From: F23-B02 sp963640555 | GTDB lineage: Bacteria > Bacillota > Clostridia > Oscillospirales > Oscillospiraceae | Direction of reading: 5' to 3' | DNA: 25,529 nt | NCBI GenBank assembly: GCA_963640555.1 | Contig: CAVHZB010000019.1 | Location: 1 to 25,529 of the forward strand | In this document: one piece after another, positions 1 through 6,981 of the stretch | How positions within the stretch are numbered: the first letter of the stretch is position 1 | Layout of the letters: every line of letters starts with the position of its first letter | Position numbers and translations under genes: made by a program | Notes under the pieces: model-generated | The model's database searches: none | Seen by the model: only the letters and a program-made list of their open reading frames with translations | Told to the model about the DNA's origin: nothing

Positions 1-449
1 ACCATTGCAACGAGAAATCCGGGCATTGCCGAGAGAATAACGGCGAGCACCTGGCCGGAAATATCCATGACGCTGTACTGCCTGACGGCGGAAATTATGC
101 CAAGGGGAATGCCGATGGTTATGGAAAGCGCTATCCCGAACACCGCAATGGTGATGGTAGGTTGGATTCTGAGCGCCAGCTCCTGCGATATGGAGGCAGA
201 GTTTCGCCATGATGTACCGAGGTCGCCCTGAATGGCATTTAGAATATATTCAAAATAACGAACGAAAAACGGTCTGTCCAGACCGAGCTTTGTGTGCAGC
301 GCATCAACGGCCTGCTGGCTTGCACCCTGACCGAGTATGAGCCGCGCCGGATCGCCGGGTGAAAAATCCAAAATGAAGAATATCAAAAGGGAAATGCCGA
401 GTAATACCGGTATCAGCATCAGTAATCTCTTCAGAATATATTTAAACAT
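1..449 (-). CDS. ABC transporter permease, DppB/OppB type (partial, 3' end off window)
   Basis: Inner-membrane permease of a peptide/nickel-type ABC importer; it would form the translocation pore with a second (DppC-like) permease expected beyond the window edge. Only the first 149 residues are present. Translation of the minus strand starts MFKYILKRLLMLIPVLLGIS, a typical first membrane helix of this family, followed by the family's SPGDPARLILG and LGLDRPFFVRYFEYIL segments and the GDLGTSW motif, then further hydrophobic helices. The ATG at 449 has AAGGAAG about ten bases upstream. It lies 87 bases downstream of the substrate-binding protein gene on the same strand, the usual order of such operons. 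The family call is firm; the transported substrate cannot be read from the sequence. Confidence 0.93.
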   Translation of the reverse strand, partial: MFKYILKRLLMLIPVLLGISLLIFFILDFSPGDPARLILGQGASQQAVDALHTKLGLDRPFFVRYFEYILNAIQGDLGTSWRNSASISQELALRIQPTITIAVFGIALSITIGIPLGIISAVRQYSVMDISGQVLAVILSAMPGFLVAM

Positions 450-471
450 AAAGCAGTTCTTCCTTCAGTTA

Positions 472-509
472 TCCCGGAACACTGCCCGGCTAAGGACAAT
501 GCTCCGGGA
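472..509 (-). other. Intercistronic hairpin between binding-protein and permease genes
   Basis: TCCCGGA (472-478) pairs perfectly with TCCGGGA (503-509), and the adjoining ACACTG (479-484) pairs with CAATGC (497-502) if two G-U pairs are allowed, giving a 13-bp stem around a 12-base loop. No T-run follows on the minus strand, so it is not a classic terminator. Hairpins in this position are known in ABC importer operons, where they protect or partly terminate the upstream mRNA so that binding protein is made in excess of permease. That role here is inference. Confidence 0.5.
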
Positions 510-536
510 CGGGTATCCGTGTTTATATCCGAGCGC

Positions 537-1990
537 TTATTTCCATGACCAATCGTAGAAATACATCGAGNNNNNNNNNNNNNNNNNNNNNNNNNNNNNN
601 NNNNNATGCTGCACACCTTGTCGTATATCTGCTGCTTTTCGGCGTCGTCGTAGGATTCTATCGCCTGCTTGAGCAGTGCGGTGACCTCATCGTTGACATA
701 CAGACCGAGGTTGTTGACACCGCCGTCAAGGAGAATGTTCGAAAGAATAGAGTTTGTGGTGGAGGCGTTCGCGGTGGTTGCTGCGCAGGTGATATCAAAA
801 TCATGGTTAAATTGAACATCATTGAACCATGTAGAGTATTCCTTAACATCGAGCTCCACCTTGATGCCGGCTTTTTCGAGCTGCCCCATGAGGATCTCGC
901 CTATCTGAACAAGGTCGGGGGCCTCTGCAACGGTGGCATATTTGATGGTTAGACCGTTTTCATAGCCTGCTTCGGCGAGCAGATCTTTAGCCTTCTGAAT
1001 ATTAGGCTTGGCAACGGTGAAATCATCATTGTGATAGTCCATACTCGGGGAAATGATGGTTGCCGCAGGGGTACTGCCATTGAGTGCACCCTGACATATC
1101 TCGTCACGGTCTATGCACAGAGCGATTGCCTGACGAACACGGACATCAGCAAGAGGACCAGACTTCGTGTTGAGGTAGAGGGTTATGGTGCTTACGCTGT
1201 CGGTGCGGTAAACGGAGAGACCGTTGGTAGACTGTATGTGCTCAACATCGACTGCATTGAGAGCGTTTACGGCATCGACCTCGCCTTTCTCAAGAGCTAT
1301 AGCGGCGGTGCTTGCGTCAGGCTGGATGATGAGAGTGACATTCTTTATCTTCGCCTCGCCCCTCCAGTAGTCGGGGAATGCCTTATACACGATGGAAACT
1401 CCGGGGGTCCAGCTTTCGAGTGTGTATGCACCCGTGCCGACAGGATGGCTGCCGAACTCATCGCCGTACTGTTCTACCGCACTTTTGCTGACTATAGCCA
1501 TATTTGCGACAGAAAGAGCGTTGAGTATATCGGAGTAGACGCTGCTGAGAGTAAGTGTTACATGAGTATCGTCAACAACGGTGGCCTCCTTCATGTAGTT
1601 AGCCGAGTCAAGACCGCTGCTTTCAATTGCACGGTTGAGGGAGAACGCCACATCCTCGGCGGTCATCATCTCTCCGTTGTGAAATTTTACGCCCTCACGG
1701 AGCTTAAAGGTGACGGACATGTTGTCATCGCCCATTACCCACGATTCCGCAAGACCGGGATTAAGAGTGCCGTCGGATTCTTCGCGAATTAGTGTCTCGA
1801 ATATCTGGAAGTTCATCATAACGCCGACGCTCATACTTGCTACGGGGTCAAAGGTGGAGTTGTCGGCGGCAATGCTATAGACTATCGCGTCCTTCGATTC
1901 TGCCGGTTCGACGCCTTCGGAGTCGCTGCCGCAGGCACACAGTGCGAGCACCATACACAGTGCAAGGGTGAGTGCAATGATCTTTTTCAT
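537..1990 (-). CDS. Extracellular substrate-binding lipoprotein, family 5 (peptide/nickel type), interrupted by assembly gap
   Basis: Captures the substrate (oligopeptide, nickel or similar) outside the membrane and delivers it to the DppB-type permease encoded just downstream. The start at 1990 follows GGAGGAAACT, and the protein opens with MKKIIALTLALCMVLALCAC: a basic n-region, hydrophobic core and lipobox with the lipidated Cys at residue 20. Family-5 features follow, such as AESWVMGDD, FKLREGVKFHNG and EDVAFSLNRA. The reading frame runs into 35 Ns (571-605). On the far side, a different frame relative to the N count reads SMYFYDWSWK then TAA at 537-539, a C-terminus typical of this family, so I place the end there. 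Because of this the listed length is not a multiple of three; see the gap entry. A longer in-frame extension up to 2311 has no ribosome site and is not used. Confidence 0.9.
571..605. other. Assembly gap (35 Ns) inside the binding-protein gene
   Basis: Thirty-five unknown bases. From the start at 1990 to base 606 there are 461 codons plus two bases; from base 570 to the plausible stop at 537 there are one base plus eleven codons. An intact gene needs a gap divisible by three, and 35 is not. Also only about 24 residues would separate IYDKVC from the end, shorter than usual for the family, so the real gap is probably longer than shown. Confidence 0.95.
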
Positions 1991-2050
1991 AGTTTCCTCC
2001 TGTTTTAAATTGTTTGATTTTCTCATGAACTTGTAATCCGCAACTTGTTT

Positions 2051-2089
2051 CGTAAAACGACTTGATAAAATAACTTTATCACTCTTACG
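2051..2089. promoter_or_regulatory. Candidate operator palindrome upstream of the binding-protein gene
   Basis: TGATAAA (2063-2069) and TTTATCA (2075-2081) form a perfect 7-bp inverted repeat around a 5-base centre; CGTAA (2051-2055) and TTACG (2085-2089) form an outer pair on a slightly shifted centre. A weak minus-strand promoter-like pair, TTGCCT and TAAAGT with 17-base spacing, overlaps it. AT-rich palindromes of this kind are typical operators for ROK repressors, and a ROK gene lies divergently next to it. The function is inferred. Confidence 0.4.
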
Positions 2090-2233
2090 CGCTAAAGGCA
2101 ATGCATTTCCGCAAAAAGCGGTTTTTTCGGAACAAGTCCCAAATATACGACAACTTTTTTGTGCATTTACTCCATGGTTCTCAAGTGTTTGACGCAAAAT
2201 AACGCACCGTTTAATAAAACCATTTAACAAAAC

Positions 2234-2262
2234 TTGCATTATTATCACTGCTGTTATATAAT
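2234..2262 (+). promoter_or_regulatory. Promoter of the ROK regulator gene
   Basis: TTGCAT (2234-2239), 17-base spacer, perfect TATAAT (2257-2262). Transcription would start near 2269, about 30 bases before the TTG start of the ROK gene. It occupies the same DNA as the candidate minus-strand promoter at 2241-2268. Confidence 0.6.
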
Positions 2263-2268
2263 AGTCAA
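2241..2268 (-). promoter_or_regulatory. Candidate promoter of the ABC importer operon
   Basis: On the minus strand TTGACT (2268-2263) and GATAAT (2246-2241) are separated by 16 bases, each one mismatch from the vegetative consensus. Transcription would start near 2234 and leave an mRNA leader of about 240 bases before the ATG at 1990, containing the palindrome at 2051-2089 and a small CCGC/GCGG hairpin at 2109-2121. Apart from these, I see nothing in the 309-base spacer 1991-2299 (no credible small gene). Confidence 0.45.
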
Positions 2269-2299
2269 TACTAATTGATATGTTGAGAGGTGTAGAAAC

Positions 2300-3427
2300 T
2301 TGGCAGAACATAATCTAAGTGCAGAGCTGAAACAGCGAAACAGGAATAATATTTACAGATTGCTTCTGCAGGAGGAATGCGTTTCAAAACAGAGCATAAT
2401 GCAAAAGCTGCGGCTGAGCCTTCCTACGATAACTCAGAATCTATCGGAGCTTACCGGAAATGGACTTATATGCGAGCAGGGTTCATTCGGCAACACCGGC
2501 GGACGCAGGGCAAAGGGTTATGCCGCCGTGAGCGATGCAAAGGTCGCTGTGGGAATCGACCTTAACAAACATCACTTTTCAACCGTTATCCTCGATCTCA
2601 GAGGAAATATCATTGCGAGGATGCGCGAGTACACGAACTTTGAGAAGAACGACAGTTACTATATGTACATCGCAAATGCGGTGTATGCTCTGATCGCCGA
2701 AAACGGCATCCCCGATGAAAAGGTACTTGGCGTTGGCATAGCTGTTCAGGGCATAATAGCCGCCGACGGAAAGACGGTGTCCTACGGTGAAGTGCTCGGC
2801 ATAACGGGGCTCACGCTCGACGAGGTGGGCAAATATATAAGGTATCCCAAGGCACTTTTCCATGACTCGGACATGGCGGCTCAGGCGGAGTTCTGGGCAA
2901 GTCCTGAAGATAAAAATGCGGTGTACATTTCGCTTAGTACAAATCTCGGCGGAGCGCTGATAGGAGCGCCGTCGATCGTGTCGGAGAGCAGCTACGGTCT
3001 TGCGAGGATCGAGCATATGACCCTCATAGCCGGCGGAAAACAATGCTACTGCGGGCAAAGTGGCTGTGCCGATGCCTATTGCTCGACATCCTTTCTCACG
3101 GCGCAGACGCCGGACGGCAGGCTTGAAACATTCTTTGGGCTGTTGAAAGCGGGAGATGCGCTCGCAGTGAGCGCGTGGGAGGAATATATGAGGTATCTGT
3201 CGGTGCTCATAAATAATGCAAGAATGATGTTCGATGCTCCCGTCGTTCTCGGAGGGTACCTTGCCGAATATCTCGATGAATACCTTGATAAGCTGAAGCG
3301 GATGGCTTATGCCCGAAACAGCTTTGACCATAACTGCGACTACATCCGCCTTTCAAAAATAATCACCGAGCCCATTTCCTTCGGCGCTGCACTGCAGTAT
3401 GTAAGCGCGTTCATAGCCACTGTTTAG
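2300..3427 (+). CDS. ROK-family transcriptional regulator
   Basis: A 375-residue DNA-binding regulator, by family a sugar- or metabolite-responsive repressor. Residues 1-60 form a winged helix-turn-helix (SKQSIMQKLRLSLPTITQNL). The ROK domain follows with the nucleotide-fold VGIDLNKHHFSTVILDLRG at about residue 83, and a zinc-site run HMTLIAGGKQCYCGQSGC whose His and three Cys match the family zinc ligands. The usual ExGH sugar-contact motif reads RIEH here, and the NDA motif of ROK kinases reads HDSD, so a kinase activity is doubtful and the ligand site is altered. The TTG start is set by AGAGG about nine bases upstream (2286-2290). The gene is divergent from the ABC importer, the usual arrangement for a local regulator, but the target and ligand are inference. 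Confidence 0.88.
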   Translation: MAEHNLSAELKQRNRNNIYRLLLQEECVSKQSIMQKLRLSLPTITQNLSELTGNGLICEQGSFGNTGGRRAKGYAAVSDAKVAVGIDLNKHHFSTVILDLRGNIIARMREYTNFEKNDSYYMYIANAVYALIAENGIPDEKVLGVGIAVQGIIAADGKTVSYGEVLGITGLTLDEVGKYIRYPKALFHDSDMAAQAEFWASPEDKNAVYISLSTNLGGALIGAPSIVSESSYGLARIEHMTLIAGGKQCYCGQSGCADAYCSTSFLTAQTPDGRLETFFGLLKAGDALAVSAWEEYMRYLSVLINNARMMFDAPVVLGGYLAEYLDEYLDKLKRMAYARNSFDHNCDYIRLSKIITEPISFGAALQYVSAFIATV

Positions 3428-3477
3428 ACAAAAATTGACAGCAGCTAATCGGCGTTTGCTCAAAACAGCGGACAAAA

Positions 3478-3506
3478 TGTATAAATCCCTCCTGACAGGC
3501 ATAGTA
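3478..3506 (+). promoter_or_regulatory. Possible forespore-type (sigma-G-like) promoter for the deacetylase
   Basis: TGTATA (3478-3483) and CATAGTA (3500-3506), 16 bases apart, resemble the -35 and -10 of sigma-G promoters (consensus about TGNATA and CATACTA, usually 17-18 apart). A vegetative alternative TTGCTC (3456-3461) with TATAAA (3480-3485), 18 apart, overlaps it. B. subtilis pdaB is transcribed by sporulation sigma factors. The assignment is tentative. Confidence 0.3.
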
Positions 3507-3533
3507 ATGAACAAAGCCTTTCGGGAGGGATTT
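3483..3533 (+). promoter_or_regulatory. Hairpin that buries the deacetylase ribosome site
   Basis: AAATCCCTCC (3483-3492) is the exact reverse complement of GGAGGGATTT (3524-3533), with an inner AGGC/GCCT pair (3497-3500/3516-3519). The right arm contains the GGGAGGG ribosome site for the TTG at 3537. A transcript coming from the ROK gene would have this site base-paired; the TTTT after the stem could also act as a weak terminator. A transcript starting near 3513 would lack the left arm. Confidence 0.5.
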
Positions 3534-3536
3534 TAA

Positions 3537-4322
3537 TTGGGAAAAATATTTGATAGGATCAAAAACCGCAAAGCGGCGGCATCGGCGCTGGCGCTGGTCG
3601 TTCTAACGGCTGTGATATTCTGGACTACAAACAGCCCGTCTGTCGTGGGCACTGCGGCAAGCGACAGGCAGCTTCCGATATACTGCGTTGAGCGCGACGA
3701 TAAAGCGGTCGCACTGTCTTTTGATGCAGCGTGGGGCAACGAGGATACGCAGCAGCTTATTGATATCCTGAAAAAATACAATGTGAATGCGACCTTCTTC
3801 GTTGTCGGTCAGTGGGCGGATAAATATCCCGAGTCGGTAAAAGCCCTGTCGGATGCCGGCAACGAGGTCATGAGTCATTCGGACGATCATGCGCATTTTG
3901 CGCAGCTCAGCCCGGAGCAGATAAAGACCAACATAAGCGCCTCAAACGAGAAAATACAGAAGATCACCGGAACCGAGCCGACGCTGTTCCGCTGCCCATA
4001 CGGCGAGTATAACGATACAGTTATCAGCACCGTCAACGAAATGGGCATGAGCGCCGTGCAGTGGGATGTTGACAGTCTTGACTGGAAGGGGCTCTCCGCG
4101 CAGGAGATCTCCGACAGGGTGCTTGAAAATGTGAAATCCGGCAGCATCGTTCTTTTTCATAATGCCGCCGAAAACACGCCCGAGGCGCTGCCGACCATAA
4201 TAGAGGCCCTGCTTGCCGACGGCTACACCATCGTTCCGGTCTCACAGATGCTCCTCACCGGTGATTTCACTATCGACAACACCGGAATGCAGTGTAAGGC
4301 GACGCAGAAAAGCAGCACATGA
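3537..4322 (+). CDS. PdaB-like polysaccharide deacetylase (NodB fold)
   Basis: Predicted membrane-anchored deacetylase of cell-wall or spore-cortex sugar chains. One membrane helix lies at residues 14-29, followed by a NodB domain. Motif 1 reads SFDAAWGNED with Asp63 but Ala where the usual second (metal) Asp stands; motif 2 keeps the metal-binding His pair H114 and H118 in SHSDDH; motif 3 is RCPYGEYN (R152-N159); WDVDSLDW (176-183) matches the family's later motif. Loss of the second Asp of motif 1 is also seen in PdaB-type proteins (TFDISWG), which points to the sporulation branch of the family. The TTG start at 3537 is chosen because GGGAGGG lies seven bases upstream. It is a monocistronic unit ending at the terminator at 4335-4367. 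Deacetylase fold is firm; spore role is inference. Confidence 0.88.
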   Translation: MGKIFDRIKNRKAAASALALVVLTAVIFWTTNSPSVVGTAASDRQLPIYCVERDDKAVALSFDAAWGNEDTQQLIDILKKYNVNATFFVVGQWADKYPESVKALSDAGNEVMSHSDDHAHFAQLSPEQIKTNISASNEKIQKITGTEPTLFRCPYGEYNDTVISTVNEMGMSAVQWDVDSLDWKGLSAQEISDRVLENVKSGSIVLFHNAAENTPEALPTIIEALLADGYTIVPVSQMLLTGDFTIDNTGMQCKATQKSST

Positions 4323-4334
4323 ATTTAGCATAAA

Positions 4335-4367
4335 ACCGCAGTGAGATTGTCACTCACTGCGGTTTTT
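4335..4367. terminator. Bidirectional terminator between convergent deacetylase and DUF218 genes
   Basis: ACCGCAGTGAG (4335-4345) pairs perfectly with CTCACTGCGGT (4353-4363) around a 7-base loop. TTTTT follows on the plus strand and AAAA precedes the stem (4332-4335), giving U-runs in both directions. Confidence 0.9.
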
Positions 4368-4376
4368 TCGGATCCG

Positions 4377-5096
4377 TCATCCGAATATCCACTGGTATGT
4401 CACGCCGAACGCCTCGCGGAGGAAATAGTTGAGCATGATGGGGAAGTAGGTCGTGTGTCCTGCAATGCCGCCGACCTCCTCACCGAGCGAATGTGCCAGC
4501 AGCTTTGCCCTGTATATGTGGTACTCGCTTGTTACTACAGCAGTGCCGCTGCCCGGATCGTCTCCGCGCGCACGGATGATATCGAAGCTGAATTTAAGAT
4601 TTTCAAGTGTTGAGGTCGCTTTATCCTCCTTTATTATGCGCTCTTGTGCGATGCCCTCGCTTGTGAGCCAGTCGAACATCGCCTGAGCTTCCGAGAGGTT
4701 TTCGTTGCTGCCCTGACCGCCGGAGACTATTGCCACGGCTTTCGGGTGAGCGAGCATATAATCGCGAGCGGCACTCATGCGCTCTATGAGCGAGAGCGAG
4801 GGGGTGTCGCCGTGTACGGCCGCGCCGAGCACGATTATATAATCATACTCGGTGTCCCCGTCTCCGCCGGAGGCTTTTACTATCGGTACCTCGACGATAA
4901 CGAGGTATATAAGCCCAATTGCCGTGAGAATGCACACCGCGCGCTTTAACCATGCCTCTTTGCACAAAAGCATAACGGAGGTGACGGCGGCTGCAAAGAT
5001 GAGCGCATAGCCGATAAAATTCATACCTGAGAGCACGAACCGGCAAACGAGCCCCATAAACACAAGCACTGCCGGCATGATAAGCTTTTTATTCAT
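4377..5096 (-). CDS. YdcF/SanA-like DUF218 membrane protein
   Basis: A 239-residue protein with two to three N-terminal membrane helices (about residues 5-65) and a DUF218 domain. Family hallmarks are the YDYIIVLGAAVHG strand, SGGQGSNENLSEAQAM, the EDKATSTLENLKFS helix, and the VVTSEYHIYRA segment. DUF218 proteins (ElyC, SanA, YdcF) affect envelope integrity and undecaprenyl-phosphate use in other bacteria, but the reaction is not settled. The start at 5096 overlaps the stop of the upstream ABC-F gene by eight bases (ATGAATAA), indicating translational coupling; an in-frame extension to 5258 lies inside the ABC-F gene and is not used. Its neighbours in the operon make a cell-envelope role reasonable. 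Confidence 0.85.
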   Translation of the reverse strand: MNKKLIMPAVLVFMGLVCRFVLSGMNFIGYALIFAAAVTSVMLLCKEAWLKRAVCILTAIGLIYLVIVEVPIVKASGGDGDTEYDYIIVLGAAVHGDTPSLSLIERMSAARDYMLAHPKAVAIVSGGQGSNENLSEAQAMFDWLTSEGIAQERIIKEDKATSTLENLKFSFDIIRARGDDPGSGTAVVTSEYHIYRAKLLAHSLGEEVGGIAGHTTYFPIMLNYFLREAFGVTYQWIFG

Positions 5097-6966
5097 CGGC
5101 AAGCGCCTCCCACTGCTCGTATGCCTGCGAAAGCTGTTCGCTGAGCTTATCCTTCTCCTCGCCGAGCACCATGAGCTTCTGATAGTCGCTTGCGTTTTCC
5201 TGCTCGAGCGCTTCAATACCGGAGATCTGCTTTTCGAGAGCGGCAATGTTCTTTTCAAGCCTTGCGAGCTGCTTTTCTTTATTTAGCGAGCGCTTTTTCA
5301 CCGGCTGAGCGGGCTTTGAAGCCCTGCTCTCGGTCTTTGCCGCGCGCGCGAACACCTCCTGCCGCCGAAGATATTCTCTCATCTGACCGTATGTGCCGCG
5401 GTAGTCGAGAAGTCTGCCGTTTTCGAGAAGCCATATGCGCGTTGCGAATTTTTCAATGAAATAGCGGTCGTGCGAAACGAACAGCAGTGCCTCTGAGTAA
5501 TCCGAAACGGCATCCTCCATCCACTCGCGGCTGGCAATGTCCAGATGATTCGTCGGCTCGTCGAGTATGAGAAAGTTTATATCGCTGCCCATGAGCATGC
5601 ACAGCCTGAGACGGCTCTTTTCGCCGCCGGACAGCGCGCCCACCGGAGTGAACACATCCTCGCCGCGAAAGCCGAACGCGGCAAGGCGGTCGCGCGCCTC
5701 CTGCGGCTGGCAGAGACAGTCATACAGCATCGTGTCGAGAAGCGAGCGCTCCTCGTTTGAAAAATGAATTATCTGCGGCAGGTATGCCGGTCTGACTGAT
5801 GGACCGAATTTTATGCTGCCCTCGTCGGGAGCCTCCTGCCGCATTATCATTTTGACAAGAGTGCTTTTTCCGGTGCCGTTATCGCCGATGAGAGCGATCC
5901 TCTCACCGCCGGAAACTGTAAGATCAAGACCGGAAAAGAGCTGTCTGTCACCAAATGCCTTGCCGACTCCGGAGCACACGAGCACCTCGTCGCCAAAAAA
6001 GTCGGATGACGAAAACCTCGCCGAGAGCTTTTTTGCCTCGGTCGGGCGCGCGCTCTGTTCAAGCCTGGCAATGCGCTTTTCCATTGAAAACGCACGCTTG
6101 TGCAGCTTGTCGCTGCCCATAAACGCCCAGAGATGCATCTGCTCGGCGGCTCTTGTGAGCTGCTCTATCTTTGCCTGATCCTTTTCATACTTTCTGAGCT
6201 TTTCTTCAAAGCGCTTCTGCCGCTCGACTACATAAAAGCTGTAGCCGCCGCTGTAGAACTCCGCCTTGCCGTCGTTTATCTCAATGCAGCGCCTTGCCGT
6301 TCTGTCAATAAAATACCGGTCGTGGCTTATGAGCAGAACGGTGCCCTTAAAATGCTGAAGATACTCCTCAAGCCATTCCGTTGCGCGCAGGTCGAGATGG
6401 TTTGTAGGCTCGTCGAGCAGCAGTATGTCGGTCTTTTCGAGAATGAGCCGCGCAAGGTTGACTCTCGTTCGCTCACCGCCGGACAGCAGGTCAAACGGCA
6501 GCTCGCGCATACTCTGCGGAATGTCCAGACCGTTTGCCACGCGATTGCGGTCGGTGTCCATATCGTAGCCGCCGAGGCGTGCAAAATCGGATGACAGGCG
6601 GTCGTATTCGCTTAAAAGCCTGTTCGACTGGTCGTGCTCCATTTGCTCTGCAAGCTCGTCAAGCCTGCGGGATATGGCGTAGAGCTCGCGGTGAGCGTCC
6701 TTTAAAACATCCTCCGTGGTCCACCCCTCGGGATAGACGGGTATCTGTGATATGAGCCCCATGCGTTTGCCGGAGGCTATTGCCACGGCACCCTCATCAT
6801 AGTCTATCTCACCCGTCAATATGCGAAAGAGTGTCGTCTTGCCGCAGCCGTTATGTCCGAGAATGCCGACGCGCTCACCCTCGGCAATATCGAAGCTGAG
6901 CCCGTCAAGTATGTTTTTACCCAATTCAAAGGACTTTACAAGTCCGTTGACGGATATGTCTGTCAT
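5089..6966 (-). CDS. ABC-F family ATPase (translation factor / ribosome-protection type)
   Basis: A 625-residue soluble protein with two ABC ATPase domains and no membrane segments. Walker A motifs are GHNGCGKT (residues 37-44) and GDNGTGKS (about 360); signatures are LSGGERTRVNLARLIL and LSGGEKSRLRL; both Walker B motifs read LDEPTNHLD with SHDRYFI switch regions. The inter-domain linker is rich in Lys, Arg and Glu, and the last 80 residues form a Lys/Glu-rich coiled coil as in Uup/YdiF/EttA-like proteins, which bind the ribosomal E site and help stalled or drug-bound ribosomes. A specific antibiotic-resistance role cannot be inferred. The ATG at 6966 follows AGGAGAAATACA, 15 bases after the penicillin-binding protein stop. 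Confidence 0.93.
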   Translation of the reverse strand: MTDISVNGLVKSFELGKNILDGLSFDIAEGERVGILGHNGCGKTTLFRILTGEIDYDEGAVAIASGKRMGLISQIPVYPEGWTTEDVLKDAHRELYAISRRLDELAEQMEHDQSNRLLSEYDRLSSDFARLGGYDMDTDRNRVANGLDIPQSMRELPFDLLSGGERTRVNLARLILEKTDILLLDEPTNHLDLRATEWLEEYLQHFKGTVLLISHDRYFIDRTARRCIEINDGKAEFYSGGYSFYVVERQKRFEEKLRKYEKDQAKIEQLTRAAEQMHLWAFMGSDKLHKRAFSMEKRIARLEQSARPTEAKKLSARFSSSDFFGDEVLVCSGVGKAFGDRQLFSGLDLTVSGGERIALIGDNGTGKSTLVKMIMRQEAPDEGSIKFGPSVRPAYLPQIIHFSNEERSLLDTMLYDCLCQPQEARDRLAAFGFRGEDVFTPVGALSGGEKSRLRLCMLMGSDINFLILDEPTNHLDIASREWMEDAVSDYSEALLFVSHDRYFIEKFATRIWLLENGRLLDYRGTYGQMREYLRRQEVFARAAKTESRASKPAQPVKKRSLNKEKQLARLEKNIAALEKQISGIEALEQENASDYQKLMVLGEEKDKLSEQLSQAYEQWEALADE

Positions 6967-6981
6967 TGTATTTCTCCTGTA

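Noticed and set aside
1031..1792. 253-codon plus-strand frame
   Set aside because: Lies antisense inside the binding-protein gene, has no ribosome site and resembles no family.
2086..2096. TACGCGCTAAA, also found at 14403-14413
   Set aside because: An 11-base match is expected many times by chance in 25 kb, and the surroundings differ.
431..2311. A single 626-residue minus-strand frame across the gap
   Set aside because: The part before residue 107 has no ribosome site and lies in the promoter region; the part after the Ns is in the wrong frame and destroys a good family C-terminus.
2579..3331. 250-codon minus-strand frame
   Set aside because: Antisense to the ROK gene; composition is that of a shadow frame.
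3435..3440. Perfect TTGACA after the ROK stop
   Set aside because: No -10-like hexamer lies 16-18 bases downstream.
4377..5258. Longer DUF218 product starting at 5258
   Set aside because: The first 54 residues are encoded inside the ABC-F gene, are unlike the family, and the ATG at 5096 gives the normal membrane-helix start.
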